Translations under genes and position numbers: made by a program
Notes under the pieces: generated by a model
Seen by the model: the letters and a program-made list of their open reading frames with translations, nothing else
The model's database searches: none
Told to the model about the DNA's origin: nothing
Origin: Marinomonas atlantica
Lineage (GTDB): Bacteria; Pseudomonadota; Gammaproteobacteria; Pseudomonadales; Marinomonadaceae
NCBI RefSeq assembly: GCF_001639725.1
Contig: NZ_LTAW01000008.1
Location: 80,298-144,297 of the forward strand
Direction of reading: 5' to 3'
Length of the DNA stretch: 64,000 bases
In this document: positions 1 to 8,893 of the stretch, in pieces
How positions within the stretch are numbered: the stretch's first letter is position 1
How the letters are laid out: every line of letters begins with the position of its first letter

Positions 1-145
1 TGGTCTGGATCCTGCGCGCTCGAAAGAAGAAGTCATTAACTATTTCGGTGATACACTTGATGCGATTTTCGATGCACCACTCGGTAACGCAGGCCAGCCC
101 TCTCAAGTGCTTGACCTTATTACAGGTAAGCAATTTAGAGCTTAA
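1..145 (+). CDS. C-terminal fragment of an unidentified protein
   Basis: The frame beginning at base 2 stays open for 47 codons and ends in TAA at 143-145, so this is the 3' end of a plus-strand gene cut by the window edge. The visible residues are acidic and end in the motif [10 protein letters not shown] do not recognise the family from this fragment. A terminator-like hairpin follows directly, which supports it being a real gene end. The upstream sequence would be needed to name it. Confidence 0.6.
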   Translation, partial: GLDPARSKEEVINYFGDTLDAIFDAPLGNAGQPSQVLDLITGKQFRA

Positions 146-148
146 CGA

Positions 149-177
149 AAAGAGCCAAGCGTGATGCTCGGCTCTTT
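149..177. terminator. Bidirectional rho-independent terminator between the first gene and livF
   Basis: AAAGAGCC at 149-156 pairs with GGCTCTTT at 170-177, and the loop holds a further AGC/GCT pairing. It lies between two convergent genes, the fragment at the left edge and livF, and has A/T runs on both sides, so it may serve both strands. Confidence 0.7.
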
Positions 178-197
178 GCTTTACAACTTAGCTCGTT

Positions 198-911
198 CTA
201 GTGACCACCCAAGTAGGCATCTCGAACTTCTGGATTCACCAGTAAATCATCACCAGACCCGGTTAACCGAATTTCGCCATTGACTAATACGTAACCCCGA
301 TCAGCAAGCTTTAAAGCATGATTGGCGTTTTGTTCTACTAAGAATATCGTCATCCCAGTACTCGCAACATCCGCCAAAATCTGGAAAATTTGCTTCACGA
401 TAATCGGCGCCAATCCTAAACTGGGTTCATCCAGCAATAATAGCTTTGGCCGACTCATCAACGCTCGGGCTATCGCCAGCATTTGCTGCTCTCCGCCTGA
501 CATGGTCGATGCTCGTTGATTACGTCGCTCTTTTAACCTTGGAAATAACTCAAACATGCGCTGCATGTCTTCATCACAATGATCCATACCAATGGGGATG
601 GTCCCCATCAGTAAATTTTCTTCTACGGACATACCTGGGAAAATTCGACGGCCTTCTGGTGATTGTGCCAAGCCATTCGACGCAACGTAATGAGCAGACT
701 TTTGAGAGATATCTTCATCTTGGTAAATGATTTGCCCCCCACTGATACGAGGCTGACCAAAAATAGACATTAGCAAGGTGGACTTACCTGCACCGTTTGA
801 GCCGATCATGGTGACAATTTCCCCTTGATTGACTTCAAGGTTAACCTTTTTCAGCGCCTGAATTGGCCCATAATGAACGTCCACATCCTTGAATTGAAGT
901 AATGCACTCAT
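198..911 (-). CDS. livF: Branched-chain amino acid ABC transporter ATP-binding protein LivF
   Basis: This 237-residue cytoplasmic ATPase is one of the two ATP-binding subunits of a high-affinity branched-chain amino acid importer. Visible motifs are Walker A GSNGAGKST at residues 37-45, the ABC signature SGGEQ at 138-142 (preceded by Met rather than Leu) and Walker B LLLLDEP at 157-163. The length is normal for LivF. Its start overlaps the livG stop by four bases, so the two are translationally coupled. It is the last gene of a five-gene minus-strand operon. The transported substrate could also be another hydrophobic amino acid, urea or an amide, because the family is broad. Confidence 0.92.
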   Translation of the reverse strand: MSALLQFKDVDVHYGPIQALKKVNLEVNQGEIVTMIGSNGAGKSTLLMSIFGQPRISGGQIIYQDEDISQKSAHYVASNGLAQSPEGRRIFPGMSVEENLLMGTIPIGMDHCDEDMQRMFELFPRLKERRNQRASTMSGGEQQMLAIARALMSRPKLLLLDEPSLGLAPIIVKQIFQILADVASTGMTIFLVEQNANHALKLADRGYVLVNGEIRLTGSGDDLLVNPEVRDAYLGGH

Positions 912-1789
912 AATGAAACGTCCTCCCCTTCCTCAGCCCCTAAATAGGCAGCAATAACTTTCGGGTTCGACTTAATATCTTCAGGCCCACCTTTGGCAAT
1001 CACTTCTCCGTGATCTAACACCACAATATAGTCAGAGATATTCATCACCATTCCCATATCATGCTCAATTAAAAGCACGGTTGTATTATGCTCATCACGC
1101 AATACACGAATCATGGAGGCTAACGCTTCAGTTTCAGAAGGGTTAAGACCCGCCGCAGGCTCGTCTAAGCAAATAATTTCAGGGTTTGTACACATTGCCC
1201 GCGCAATTTCTAAACGACGTTGCTGCCCATACGACAGTTCACCAGCTAAACGATTGGCAAACTCTGTCAAATGCACTACCTCTAACCAATAAAAAGCACG
1301 CTGCAAAGCTTCTTCTTCGGTCTTTTTATAACTTTCAGTATTTAAAATACCAGCCAACATACTTCGATTAACAATCATATGCTGCGCTACCAGTAAGTTC
1401 TCTACTACAGACATTTCTTTGAATAGACGAATATTTTGAAAAGTCCGGGCAAGACCTGCGCGATTAACCAGATGAGAGCCACCAAACATTTTATATTTTA
1501 CGCGCTCTAAAAATGCAGCAGGCGAGACGAGATCAGAGCCTTTGAATTTTTCACCCAAGACTTTGATTACACTGGTAGGCTTTTCGCCAGCATTCAACAT
1601 AATGCCGCCGCCCGTTGCTTTATAAAAGCCTGTTAAACAGTTAAATACCGTGGTCTTTCCTGCGCCGTTTGGCCCAATTAACGCTGATACAGAACCTCGT
1701 TTAATATCAAAGGTCACGTCATTTAGGGCCTTGATACCACCAAAGTGCATCACCAAGTTTTCTATTTCTAATATATTTTCTTGGCTCAT
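908..1789 (-). CDS. livG: Branched-chain amino acid ABC transporter ATP-binding protein LivG
   Basis: This is the second ATPase of the importer, 293 residues. Walker A GPNGAGKTT is at residues 39-47, the signature LSYGQQ at 185-190, Walker B IICLDEP at 205-211, and the LivG-type C-terminal region is complete. By comparison with the roughly 255-residue E. coli protein there are about 30 extra residues between the TGG after Walker A and the ARTFQ Q-loop segment (roughly residues 62-116). The ATPase core is intact, so the insertion is probably surface-exposed. It overlaps both livM and livF by four bases. Confidence 0.92.
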   Translation of the reverse strand: MSQENILEIENLVMHFGGIKALNDVTFDIKRGSVSALIGPNGAGKTTVFNCLTGFYKATGGGIMLNAGEKPTSVIKVLGEKFKGSDLVSPAAFLERVKYKMFGGSHLVNRAGLARTFQNIRLFKEMSVVENLLVAQHMIVNRSMLAGILNTESYKKTEEEALQRAFYWLEVVHLTEFANRLAGELSYGQQRRLEIARAMCTNPEIICLDEPAAGLNPSETEALASMIRVLRDEHNTTVLLIEHDMGMVMNISDYIVVLDHGEVIAKGGPEDIKSNPKVIAAYLGAEEGEDVSL

Positions 1790-3060
1790 TTAACCACCCC
1801 TTTTCGTGTCGCAAACCCTTTACGAGTCACTCGCACCAAACCGCGAGGTTTCCAAATCATCATCACAACCATCAAGATGCCAAACATCAACACACGATAG
1901 TCAGCAAATTCTCGCAGCATCTCAGGTGCAACCGTTAAGACAAAAGCTGCAATCACTACACCTAATGTCGACCCCATGCCACCTAAGACAACAATTGCTA
2001 AGATGAGCGCAGATTCGAAAAACGTAAACGAAGAGGGGTTAACAAAGCCTTGGTACGTAGCAAAAAATACGCCTGCAATTCCCCCTGTCGCAGCCCCCAA
2101 AGTAAACGCAGACAGTTTAACCAACACGTGATTCAAACCTAGCGAACGACACGCAATTTCATCTTCGCGCAGTGCTTCCCAAGCTCGACCAATTGGCATA
2201 CGTGTGAGGCGATGTTTAACGTATAAAACGGCCAACACAACAAGGAATAGAACTAAGTATATAAAAATGTATTTGAATGCAGAGTCGTAGGACAAACCAA
2301 AAAACTCATGGAACGGGGTGCCATCGCGGGAACGCCGCTTAAACTCTAATCCGAACAATGTTGGCAGCGGTGCAGACACACCATTTGGTCCATGGGTAAA
2401 TTCAGTCCAGTTCGTCAATACAAGACGAATAATCTCCCCAAAACCCAAGGTCACAATGGCCAAATAGTCACCATGCATGCGTAGTACGGGAAACCCTAAA
2501 ATCGCTCCGGCAACACCCGCCATAATGGCGGCAAGCGGTAACATTGACCAAAACCCAAGCCCTAAGTACTCATAACCTAATGCTAGGCCATAAGCACCAA
2601 TGGCATAGAAGCCAACAAAACCCAAGTCTAAGAGACCAGCAAGACCTACTACAATATTCAGACCTAACCCAAGTAATACGTATATTAATCCGAGGATCAC
2701 TACAGTAAGCACGTATTTCGAAGCAATAAAAGGCGCAATCAAGCCAATAATAATCACAATCGGAATGATATAACGCATTTTGCTTTTATAGTCTGGCGCC
2801 GTCACCGTCACGCCATCTTCTTTGATCAATTGACGATAGATAAACTTTTTGCCTGCCTCAGTTTGCACGAAAACAGAGATGGCAAAACGGCCTGCCATAA
2901 CAATGGCTACTATCCAAGCGACATCGTCAAAACGTGTCTCAAATCCGTAGCCATCTAACAATATGCCGACAACAGGTCCAAACACAATGAGTGCCAACAA
3001 GCCTGCAATTATAGTGTCTTTGATGCTGGAGGCTATGTTAATTCCAGTTTCTTGACTCAT
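1786..3060 (-). CDS. livM: Branched-chain amino acid ABC transporter permease LivM
   Basis: This 424-residue inner-membrane permease has many hydrophobic segments. The conserved LivM core includes GLNIVVGLAGLLDLG, where the family places its first core helices, and the cytoplasmic coupling loop EDEIACRSLGLN. The N-terminal 100 residues, with two extra hydrophobic stretches and a charged loop, are an extension typical of the longer LivM proteins. It abuts livH, sharing one base, and overlaps livG by four bases. It forms the membrane channel together with LivH. Confidence 0.92.
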   Translation of the reverse strand: MSQETGINIASSIKDTIIAGLLALIVFGPVVGILLDGYGFETRFDDVAWIVAIVMAGRFAISVFVQTEAGKKFIYRQLIKEDGVTVTAPDYKSKMRYIIPIVIIIGLIAPFIASKYVLTVVILGLIYVLLGLGLNIVVGLAGLLDLGFVGFYAIGAYGLALGYEYLGLGFWSMLPLAAIMAGVAGAILGFPVLRMHGDYLAIVTLGFGEIIRLVLTNWTEFTHGPNGVSAPLPTLFGLEFKRRSRDGTPFHEFFGLSYDSAFKYIFIYLVLFLVVLAVLYVKHRLTRMPIGRAWEALREDEIACRSLGLNHVLVKLSAFTLGAATGGIAGVFFATYQGFVNPSSFTFFESALILAIVVLGGMGSTLGVVIAAFVLTVAPEMLREFADYRVLMFGILMVVMMIWKPRGLVRVTRKGFATRKGVVK

Positions 3061-3971
3061 TAGACTTTCTCCACTTCAGGTTTACCCAGAAGACCACTTG
3101 GACGAAAAATCAAGATGATCACCAATAATGAGAAAGAGAACACATCCTTGTAATCTGAAGAGATCAAACCAGCAAACAAAGCTTCAGATAAACCAAGGAT
3201 TACACCACCTAGCATGGCCCCTGGTAATGAACCGATGCCACCCAATACGGCAGCAGTAAATGCTTTGATACCGATAATGAACCCTACATAGAAATCGAAG
3301 GCACCGTAATCCAACGTTACCAACACGCCCGCAAGCGCAGCCATAGCAGCACCAATTACAAATACAGATGAAATCACGCGGTCGGTATTAATACCAAGGA
3401 TCGAGGCCATTTTTCGATCTTGTTGAGTTGCACGACACATGCGACCCAATTTCGTTTTTTGAATGATGTAAGTTAATACACCCATTCCCAAAAAAGCAGC
3501 AAATAGAATAAATAACTTCATATAGGTAATTTGTACAAAGCCGTCGCCAATATCAAAGCGAATAGCACCAGTCAACATAGTGGGAATCCCCTGCTGACGA
3601 GCACCTTGAGAGATTTGGACGTAGTTTTGTAAAATTAGCGACATACCGATGGCCGATATTAATACCGAAAGACGACTGGAATTACGCAGTGGTCGATAGG
3701 CCACTCGCTCGATTACCCATCCATAAGCACCGGTTACGATAATAGTAAAAATGAGTGTCCCGAAAATGATTATTGGGAACGACTCCAAACCAAAAAAAGA
3801 AAATAGCGCAATCGCAATGGCGGTTAAATAACTCGATACCATATAGACGTCACCATGGGCGAAGTTAATCATCCCTATGATGCCGTAAACCATGGTATAT
3901 CCGATTGCGATTAGCCCGTAAACAGAACCAAGTGTCAGGCCGTTCACTAACTGCTGTAGAACGATATCCAT
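3060..3971 (-). CDS. livH: Branched-chain amino acid ABC transporter permease LivH
   Basis: This 303-residue permease has the LivH hallmark NGLTLGSVYGLIAIGYTMVY at the N terminus and the coupling-loop segment TQQDRKMASILGIN. About eight membrane segments are visible. It lies 77 bases after the solute-binding protein gene, and a hairpin sits in that gap. It would partner LivM in the inner membrane. Confidence 0.93.
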   Translation of the reverse strand: MDIVLQQLVNGLTLGSVYGLIAIGYTMVYGIIGMINFAHGDVYMVSSYLTAIAIALFSFFGLESFPIIIFGTLIFTIIVTGAYGWVIERVAYRPLRNSSRLSVLISAIGMSLILQNYVQISQGARQQGIPTMLTGAIRFDIGDGFVQITYMKLFILFAAFLGMGVLTYIIQKTKLGRMCRATQQDRKMASILGINTDRVISSVFVIGAAMAALAGVLVTLDYGAFDFYVGFIIGIKAFTAAVLGGIGSLPGAMLGGVILGLSEALFAGLISSDYKDVFSFSLLVIILIFRPSGLLGKPEVEKV

Positions 3972-4007
3972 CGAAGTAACCTCTAGCGAGTTGTAACAAG
4001 AAGAGTA

Positions 4008-4030
4008 AGAGGCGCAAGGACTGCGCCTCT
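4008..4030 (-). terminator. Hairpin between livJ and livH (attenuator or mRNA-stabilising stem)
   Basis: AGAGGCGC at 4008-4015 pairs perfectly with GCGCCTCT at 4023-4030 around a 7-base loop. It lies directly after the binding-protein stop codon. The following T-run on the minus strand is weak, so partial termination or 3' end protection is more likely than a full stop. This would give more binding protein than permease, as is usual for such operons. Confidence 0.6.
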
Positions 4031-4048
4031 AATCAACAACCAGTGATA

Positions 4049-5164
4049 TTAGTTGTTGAGCATGGTGTACTTGCCTTTATCATCCCACTCATACATAACG
4101 TAATCGGAGATAGTTAAGTCACCCTTTTCATCAAACTTTTTAGTTCCCATTACTGTTTCAATAGAATTCTCGTGAAGCCAATCAGAAGCGGCAATAGGAT
4201 CCAGTTCTGTTGCATCTAACGCAGCGGCAACGACTTGCATCGCCGTGTAGGAGTACATCACATAACCTTCTGGCTCAACGCCAGATTCGCGGAACTCATC
4301 AACAACAACTTTGCCTGCTGCATAAGAGGTTGGATCTGCACCAAATGTCATCAGCACGCCATCCACGTACTCAGGCGACCCAGCCACCGACACAAACTCA
4401 TCCGATACAATGCCATCACCTGAGATAAAGGTCGCAGTTAAACCTTGCTCACGCATTTGACGAACTAACGGACCTGCTTCCGAATGCAAACCACCAAAAT
4501 ACACGACATCAGCATCCACCGAACGAATCTTCGTGACTACTGCATTGAAATCTTTCTCACCACGCGTTAGACCTTCATATAGCACCTCATCGACACCATA
4601 TGAGTTCATTGTGGCTTTCATTGCATCCGCTAAGCCTTTACCGTAAGTATCTTTGTCATGCAGAATCGCAACACGTTTAGCACCTAAGTCGTCAACAATG
4701 TAGCTCGCAGCCACATCCCCTTGCTGATCGTCACGACCACATACTCGGAAGACATTAGGTAAACCGCGTTCTGTTAAAGTAGGGTTGGTTGATGCTGGCG
4801 TCACCATTAGCACACCCGCTTCTTCATAGATGGTAGACGCTGGTATAGATGAAGAAGAACAGAAATGCCCAACAACAGCTACCGCTTCATCGGAGTCAAC
4901 TAAGCGGTTGGCAATCGATACCGCCTGCTTTGGTTCACACGCATCGTCAGCTTTCACAAGCTTAATCATCTCGCCATTGATTCCACCTTTGGCATTGATA
5001 TCCATCGCTGCTTTTTCAGCACCACGCCAAAGCTGCTCACCAAATGCAGCATACGCACCTGTATGGGGACCAGCGACACCAATGACAACATCTGCTTGGG
5101 CCGAAAATGCTGCACCAGCGATTGCCAAAGAAATAAGTGTTTTTCTTACAACTGTGTTAGACAT
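4049..5164 (-). CDS. livJ: Periplasmic branched-chain amino acid-binding protein (LivJ/LivK type)
   Basis: This 371-residue type I periplasmic binding protein delivers substrate to LivHM. Residues 1-24 form a Sec signal peptide with a likely cut after SAQA. The mature start DVVIGVAGPHTGAYA matches the Leu/Ile/Val-binding family, as do GINGEMIKLVKADD and the loop with a Cys pair (one in DDACEP, one near VVGHFCSSSS). A good ribosome site, TAGGAG, precedes the ATG. It is the first gene of the operon, and a sigma54-like promoter lies about 45-60 bases upstream. Exact substrate preference cannot be read from sequence. Confidence 0.92.
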   Translation of the reverse strand: MSNTVVRKTLISLAIAGAAFSAQADVVIGVAGPHTGAYAAFGEQLWRGAEKAAMDINAKGGINGEMIKLVKADDACEPKQAVSIANRLVDSDEAVAVVGHFCSSSSIPASTIYEEAGVLMVTPASTNPTLTERGLPNVFRVCGRDDQQGDVAASYIVDDLGAKRVAILHDKDTYGKGLADAMKATMNSYGVDEVLYEGLTRGEKDFNAVVTKIRSVDADVVYFGGLHSEAGPLVRQMREQGLTATFISGDGIVSDEFVSVAGSPEYVDGVLMTFGADPTSYAAGKVVVDEFRESGVEPEGYVMYSYTAMQVVAAALDATELDPIAASDWLHENSIETVMGTKKFDEKGDLTISDYVMYEWDDKGKYTMLNN

Positions 5165-5504
5165 GTAGAACTCCTACTCATTTTGGTTTTTTATCATTAT
5201 TCTAAAAAGCAAGAAGTGTTCCAGAAAATTACAACCCACTCGACCAACTAGAAGTAGGAAGAATCACGGAAATAATCTTTGAATTGTGCACTACTTAAGA
5301 ACACAAACAATAGCGGCTGTATGCGAAATGGTCAAATTAAGTGCGATACTATGAACCTATTAATACCTAATAAAACAATTAAATAGAGTCAAATACACCT
5401 AAAAAAAGCGTTCGCATGAAATTTTATCCTAATATCAGTACAAAAAGTCAGCCGAAAACACTGAGAAGCCCTCTTGGCTCCTCCCTGATTTTTCATTGAA
5501 CAGG
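5165..5504. other. 340-bp intergenic region upstream of livJ
   Basis: The region is AT-rich and holds the livJ ribosome site and the sigma54-like element near its left end. The rest separates livJ from the 3' end of yibQ. I see no small ORF with a convincing start, no RNA gene and only a weak stem (AGCC/GGCT) near yibQ. Confidence 0.5.
5208..5224 (-). promoter_or_regulatory. Sigma54-like -24/-12 promoter for the liv operon
   Basis: On the minus strand the sequence is CTGGAACACTTCTTGCT. The invariant GG and GC are separated by exactly ten bases and the -12 half TTGCT is perfect. The -24 half is TGGAAC instead of TGGCAC. The predicted transcript start leaves a leader of about 30 bases before livJ. 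No clear NtrC-type palindrome was found upstream. Confidence 0.5.
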
Positions 5505-6434
5505 CTATTGAAGAAGTGTGTCGATGGTCACTAATTGTGCAGAAAGTGGTTGATTCAGACGACGCTTCAAAAAGCGTGTGGTTTCGGGATAAGGGTGACC
5601 AATTGCGATGGCAGATCCTTGTTTATGGGCACGCTTTAGTAAGCGCTCAAACTGTTTGCTAATAGCTTCTTCCGAACGCACATTATCGAGAAAGATATCC
5701 CGTGTTACAGTGCGAACACCTCTTTCAACAGCCGTTTTATACGCCACGCTTTTTGGGCTAGTTAAACTATCAATAAAAAATAACGACCGCTCTGCCATGA
5801 TATCCATGACCCAACCCATATGTTCTGAATGTGTTGTTAACAAGCTGCCCATATGATTATTCACACCTGTGACATACGGCGTACTGTCTAAGTCGTCGTA
5901 CAATGTTTGTTTAAACGTCTGCTCATCCATGTTGACGTACAAACCACCTGGTCCAAGCTTCAGCTCACGCTCATTTTCCATCGGTGCATGGAGGATAGTA
6001 ATACGCTCCTGCAAATGAGCTCGCTGGGCAGTTCTCGCCCCGTAGGGTGTCTCAGGCAAAATTGCCAATACAACCGGTAAAGGCAGCGCTAAGCTTTCCT
6101 CCATACCGCGACGATTATAGCCCACATCATCAATAACGACGGCGATTTTAGGTGGCGCAGGTAAAGCATCCATAGCCGATATTTCTAGCGATGTCTTGCT
6201 TTTAGGAGTCTCATTTGGCAACGTTTTAGGCGTTTTAAACAAGGGAGGCCAATCAGATTTTTGATTAGTCAGGGGCACTAGGTAAGGAAATTGCCCCATA
6301 CTTTTCGGTACACCTCGGTCCAATACAGGAAACGGGACTGTAGCGGGATCAGCTGCTTCATCGGCATACAAAACACTGCTAACACAGGAAAATATAGCAC
6401 TTGCCAGCACCCAGTTAGATAAAAGTTGTCGCAT
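5505..6434 (-). CDS. yibQ: Divergent polysaccharide deacetylase family protein YibQ
   Basis: This 309-residue exported protein has an N-terminal signal sequence up to about SVLYA. The domain starts near residue 95 with the family pattern IAVVIDDVGYN and continues with AILPETPYG, VNNHMGS, FFIDSLTS and AIAIGHPYP, all hallmarks of the YibQ (DUF610) family, which is distantly related to polysaccharide deacetylases. Its activity is not established. The ATG overlaps the ctpA stop (TAATG), so it is translated from the same message as gpmI-envC-ctpA, which suggests a role in peptidoglycan remodelling. Confidence 0.85.
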   Translation of the reverse strand: MRQLLSNWVLASAIFSCVSSVLYADEAADPATVPFPVLDRGVPKSMGQFPYLVPLTNQKSDWPPLFKTPKTLPNETPKSKTSLEISAMDALPAPPKIAVVIDDVGYNRRGMEESLALPLPVVLAILPETPYGARTAQRAHLQERITILHAPMENERELKLGPGGLYVNMDEQTFKQTLYDDLDSTPYVTGVNNHMGSLLTTHSEHMGWVMDIMAERSLFFIDSLTSPKSVAYKTAVERGVRTVTRDIFLDNVRSEEAISKQFERLLKRAHKQGSAIAIGHPYPETTRFLKRRLNQPLSAQLVTIDTLLQ

Positions 6435-7711
6435 TAGTTAACCAAAAATTGCTGTGCACTTTGAAGCATTGAAAATGCCTGAAATAGTTGAAAATCACTG
6501 ACAGCCAAATCGTTCAACTTACTGTCGACATCTGAACTGGTGCGCTCTTTACCGCCAGTACCATTGCCCAAATGTCCTTTTAGCTCCGCCTCTTTGATAA
6601 AGAAACGGCCTTTTTCGACCTCCACTTTCGCTTGCGGAATAACCATATCTGGCATGATACCTTGTGCTTGTATAGAGCGACCATTAGGGGTGTAGTATAA
6701 CGCTGTCGTTAACTTTACAGCGCCGCCCATACTCAATGGCACTACCGTTTGCACGGAACCTTTACCAAATGTTTCAGTCCCCAAAATTAAGCCACGACGA
6801 TGATCTTGAATGGCTCCCGCTAATACTTCAGAGGCCGAAGCTGAACCTTCATTCACTAACACAATTAATGGCGCTTTAGGTAACAAGGTGGCTTTTTCTG
6901 TTGCCTCAAATTCGGTTTTAGAATATTCGTGACGACCATCGGTGTAGACAATTAAACCATCGTCAATCAAGGTATCAACTATACCCACTGCGCTTTGCAA
7001 GACTCCCCCAGGGTTATTACGAAGGTCTAGAATTAAGCCTTTGAGGTCATTATCTTTTTGTAAAGTTTCAAGCTTTTCACGAAACTCTTTTCCTGAATTA
7101 CCTAAGAATTGGCTGATGCGTATGTAAGCAATGTCATTACCCAACCAGTCACTGGAAACACTGCTGTCTTCAATCTCTGCTCGGATAATTGAATATTGTG
7201 TAATTTGACCATCACGATCAACATCCAATAAGACTTCACTACCCTGCTCTCCTCGCATCAAACTAGACACTTCTTGTAACCCCATGTCTGATACAAGCTG
7301 ATCATCAATCCTAATAATGATATCACCCGCTTTTAACCCAGCTTCGGCTGCGGGTGAGTCATCAATGGGCGAGACAATGGTCAATTTGTTATCAACCATT
7401 TCGACTTCAACACCGATGCCGGCATAATTACCCGATGTTTGCTCATCGAATTCCGCCATTTCATCCTTAGTCAAGTACTCTGAGTGCGGATCAAGCGACG
7501 ACACCATCCCTTTGAGTGCTTTATTAATGATCGCTTCATCATCCAGTGCCTCAACATAACCTGCACTGATGGTTTCAAACGTTTCGACAAATGTACGAAT
7601 TTGTGTCAGTGGAACTGACTGAACCGACTCACTAGGCTCAGGTGCTGCCCATGCTTGGTTCAATAATAAAGCACTAATTCCTATAACAAGGTGACGCTTG
7701 ATACCAACCAT
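6434..7711 (-). CDS. ctpA: C-terminal processing peptidase, S41 family (CtpA/Prc-like)
   Basis: This 425-residue periplasmic serine protease has a signal peptide of about 22 residues, a PDZ domain near residues 97-165 (GIGVEVEMVDNKL) and an S41 catalytic domain. The Ser-Lys dyad is placed at Ser292 in NEGSASASE and Lys317 in TFGKGSVQ, using the 25-residue spacing known for Prc. In Pseudomonas the equivalent CtpA degrades peptidoglycan cross-link hydrolases. AGAAGGAATG serves as ribosome site. Position between envC and yibQ matches the usual order in pseudomonads and relatives. Confidence 0.9.
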   Translation of the reverse strand: MVGIKRHLVIGISALLLNQAWAAPEPSESVQSVPLTQIRTFVETFETISAGYVEALDDEAIINKALKGMVSSLDPHSEYLTKDEMAEFDEQTSGNYAGIGVEVEMVDNKLTIVSPIDDSPAAEAGLKAGDIIIRIDDQLVSDMGLQEVSSLMRGEQGSEVLLDVDRDGQITQYSIIRAEIEDSSVSSDWLGNDIAYIRISQFLGNSGKEFREKLETLQKDNDLKGLILDLRNNPGGVLQSAVGIVDTLIDDGLIVYTDGRHEYSKTEFEATEKATLLPKAPLIVLVNEGSASASEVLAGAIQDHRRGLILGTETFGKGSVQTVVPLSMGGAVKLTTALYYTPNGRSIQAQGIMPDMVIPQAKVEVEKGRFFIKEAELKGHLGNGTGGKERTSSDVDSKLNDLAVSDFQLFQAFSMLQSAQQFLVN

Positions 7712-7739
7712 ATTTCATTCCTTCTAGTTAACTCTGCCG

Positions 7740-8879
7740 CTAACCTTTGCCAAACCAACTCACTGGTTTCACTGGCGCACCATTGTGTCGTATCGCGAAA
7801 AACAAGCCCGTTTCTGAACGACCACCCGAACTGCCTGCCGTAGCAATGACGTCATTGGCATTTACCCATTCTCCGACATCTTTTAACAGGCTTTGGTTGT
7901 AGCCATACAAAGACATGTAGCCACCGCCATGATCTAAAATAATCAGAAAACCAAAACCACGCATCCAGTCGGAAAACACAACTCTACCGTGATGCACAGC
8001 ATGCACTTGGTCACCCGTCTTCGCGGCGAAGGTCACACCACCTAAATTGATCTGTGAATTATCCGGCAATTGCTTAATCACGTTAAGGGGCGGAATCAAC
8101 TTTCCTTTTTGTGCGCCAAAAGGCGTATCTTGGTCAGGAATTTGTATGTCTGCCAACGCTAACGCTTCTTCTAACTGTTTTAACAGTGCCTGCATTTGCG
8201 CTTGGTTTCTTTGTATGCGCTTCGCTTTTTGATCACCGGAATTCAAATCAGTTTCAATTTTGGCTAACAACTTTTGTCGCTGAGCGTATTCGCCTTTGAC
8301 TCGACTCTGCTGTTTTTCAAGGTCACTTTGCTCTTGCGCTATTTGTGCGCGCTGACTACGAATGCTTTTTTCGACTAGATTTAAGTCTTCAGCCTCGGCA
8401 GAAAAGCCATTAATAAGGGATTGGCGGGCAGTAGAAAAGTAGCGGTTATAATGAATCAAGCGCATGGATTCATCCGCTGGAATATCTTCGAGCAGGAACT
8501 TTAAACCTTCTTCACCACCAGAACGATAAACCGCCCGAAGTTGGGCGGCGATCTGCTGGTATTGCTGCTGAATGCTTTGTTGCAAGCTTCGTTGTTGGGT
8601 CTGCAAATTCTCTAACTGCTCAGCCCCTTTTTCTAAACTCTGTTGCAACTCCAAAATACGCTTCGATAAATCCTGAATCGACTGCTCTTTGCTCTCAAGC
8701 TGTTGTTCAACACTTGAGCGCTCGCTTTTCAGATCTTTTAGCCAACTATTAAGTTTGCTCAGGTCCTGTTGCAAAGATTGGATTTGTTGGCGCGCTTCTT
8801 CTGGTGTTTGTGGTTCTGCAGCCCAGCTAAAACTGGACCACAAAACCGTGAGCATCAACAAACAGGCTTTTAAACCCAT
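7740..8879 (-). CDS. envC: Murein hydrolase activator EnvC
   Basis: This 379-residue periplasmic protein has a signal peptide (residues 1-20), a long glutamine-rich coiled coil (about 25-240) and a C-terminal LytM/M23 fold (about 275-378). The zinc ligands of active M23 peptidases are replaced: the usual TLYGH is SLYGYNQ and the HLHFE motif is GLFFAIR. This is the signature of EnvC, which activates amidases AmiA/AmiB at the division site rather than cutting murein itself. It is located 14 bases after gpmI in the same operon. Confidence 0.9.
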   Translation of the reverse strand: MGLKACLLMLTVLWSSFSWAAEPQTPEEARQQIQSLQQDLSKLNSWLKDLKSERSSVEQQLESKEQSIQDLSKRILELQQSLEKGAEQLENLQTQQRSLQQSIQQQYQQIAAQLRAVYRSGGEEGLKFLLEDIPADESMRLIHYNRYFSTARQSLINGFSAEAEDLNLVEKSIRSQRAQIAQEQSDLEKQQSRVKGEYAQRQKLLAKIETDLNSGDQKAKRIQRNQAQMQALLKQLEEALALADIQIPDQDTPFGAQKGKLIPPLNVIKQLPDNSQINLGGVTFAAKTGDQVHAVHHGRVVFSDWMRGFGFLIILDHGGGYMSLYGYNQSLLKDVGEWVNANDVIATAGSSGGRSETGLFFAIRHNGAPVKPVSWFGKG

Positions 8880-8893
8880 AAGGATTCCCTATA

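Noticed and set aside
5063..5251. Plus-strand ORF across the livJ start
   Set aside because: It is antisense to the signal peptide region and promoter, with no ribosome site; a shadow frame.
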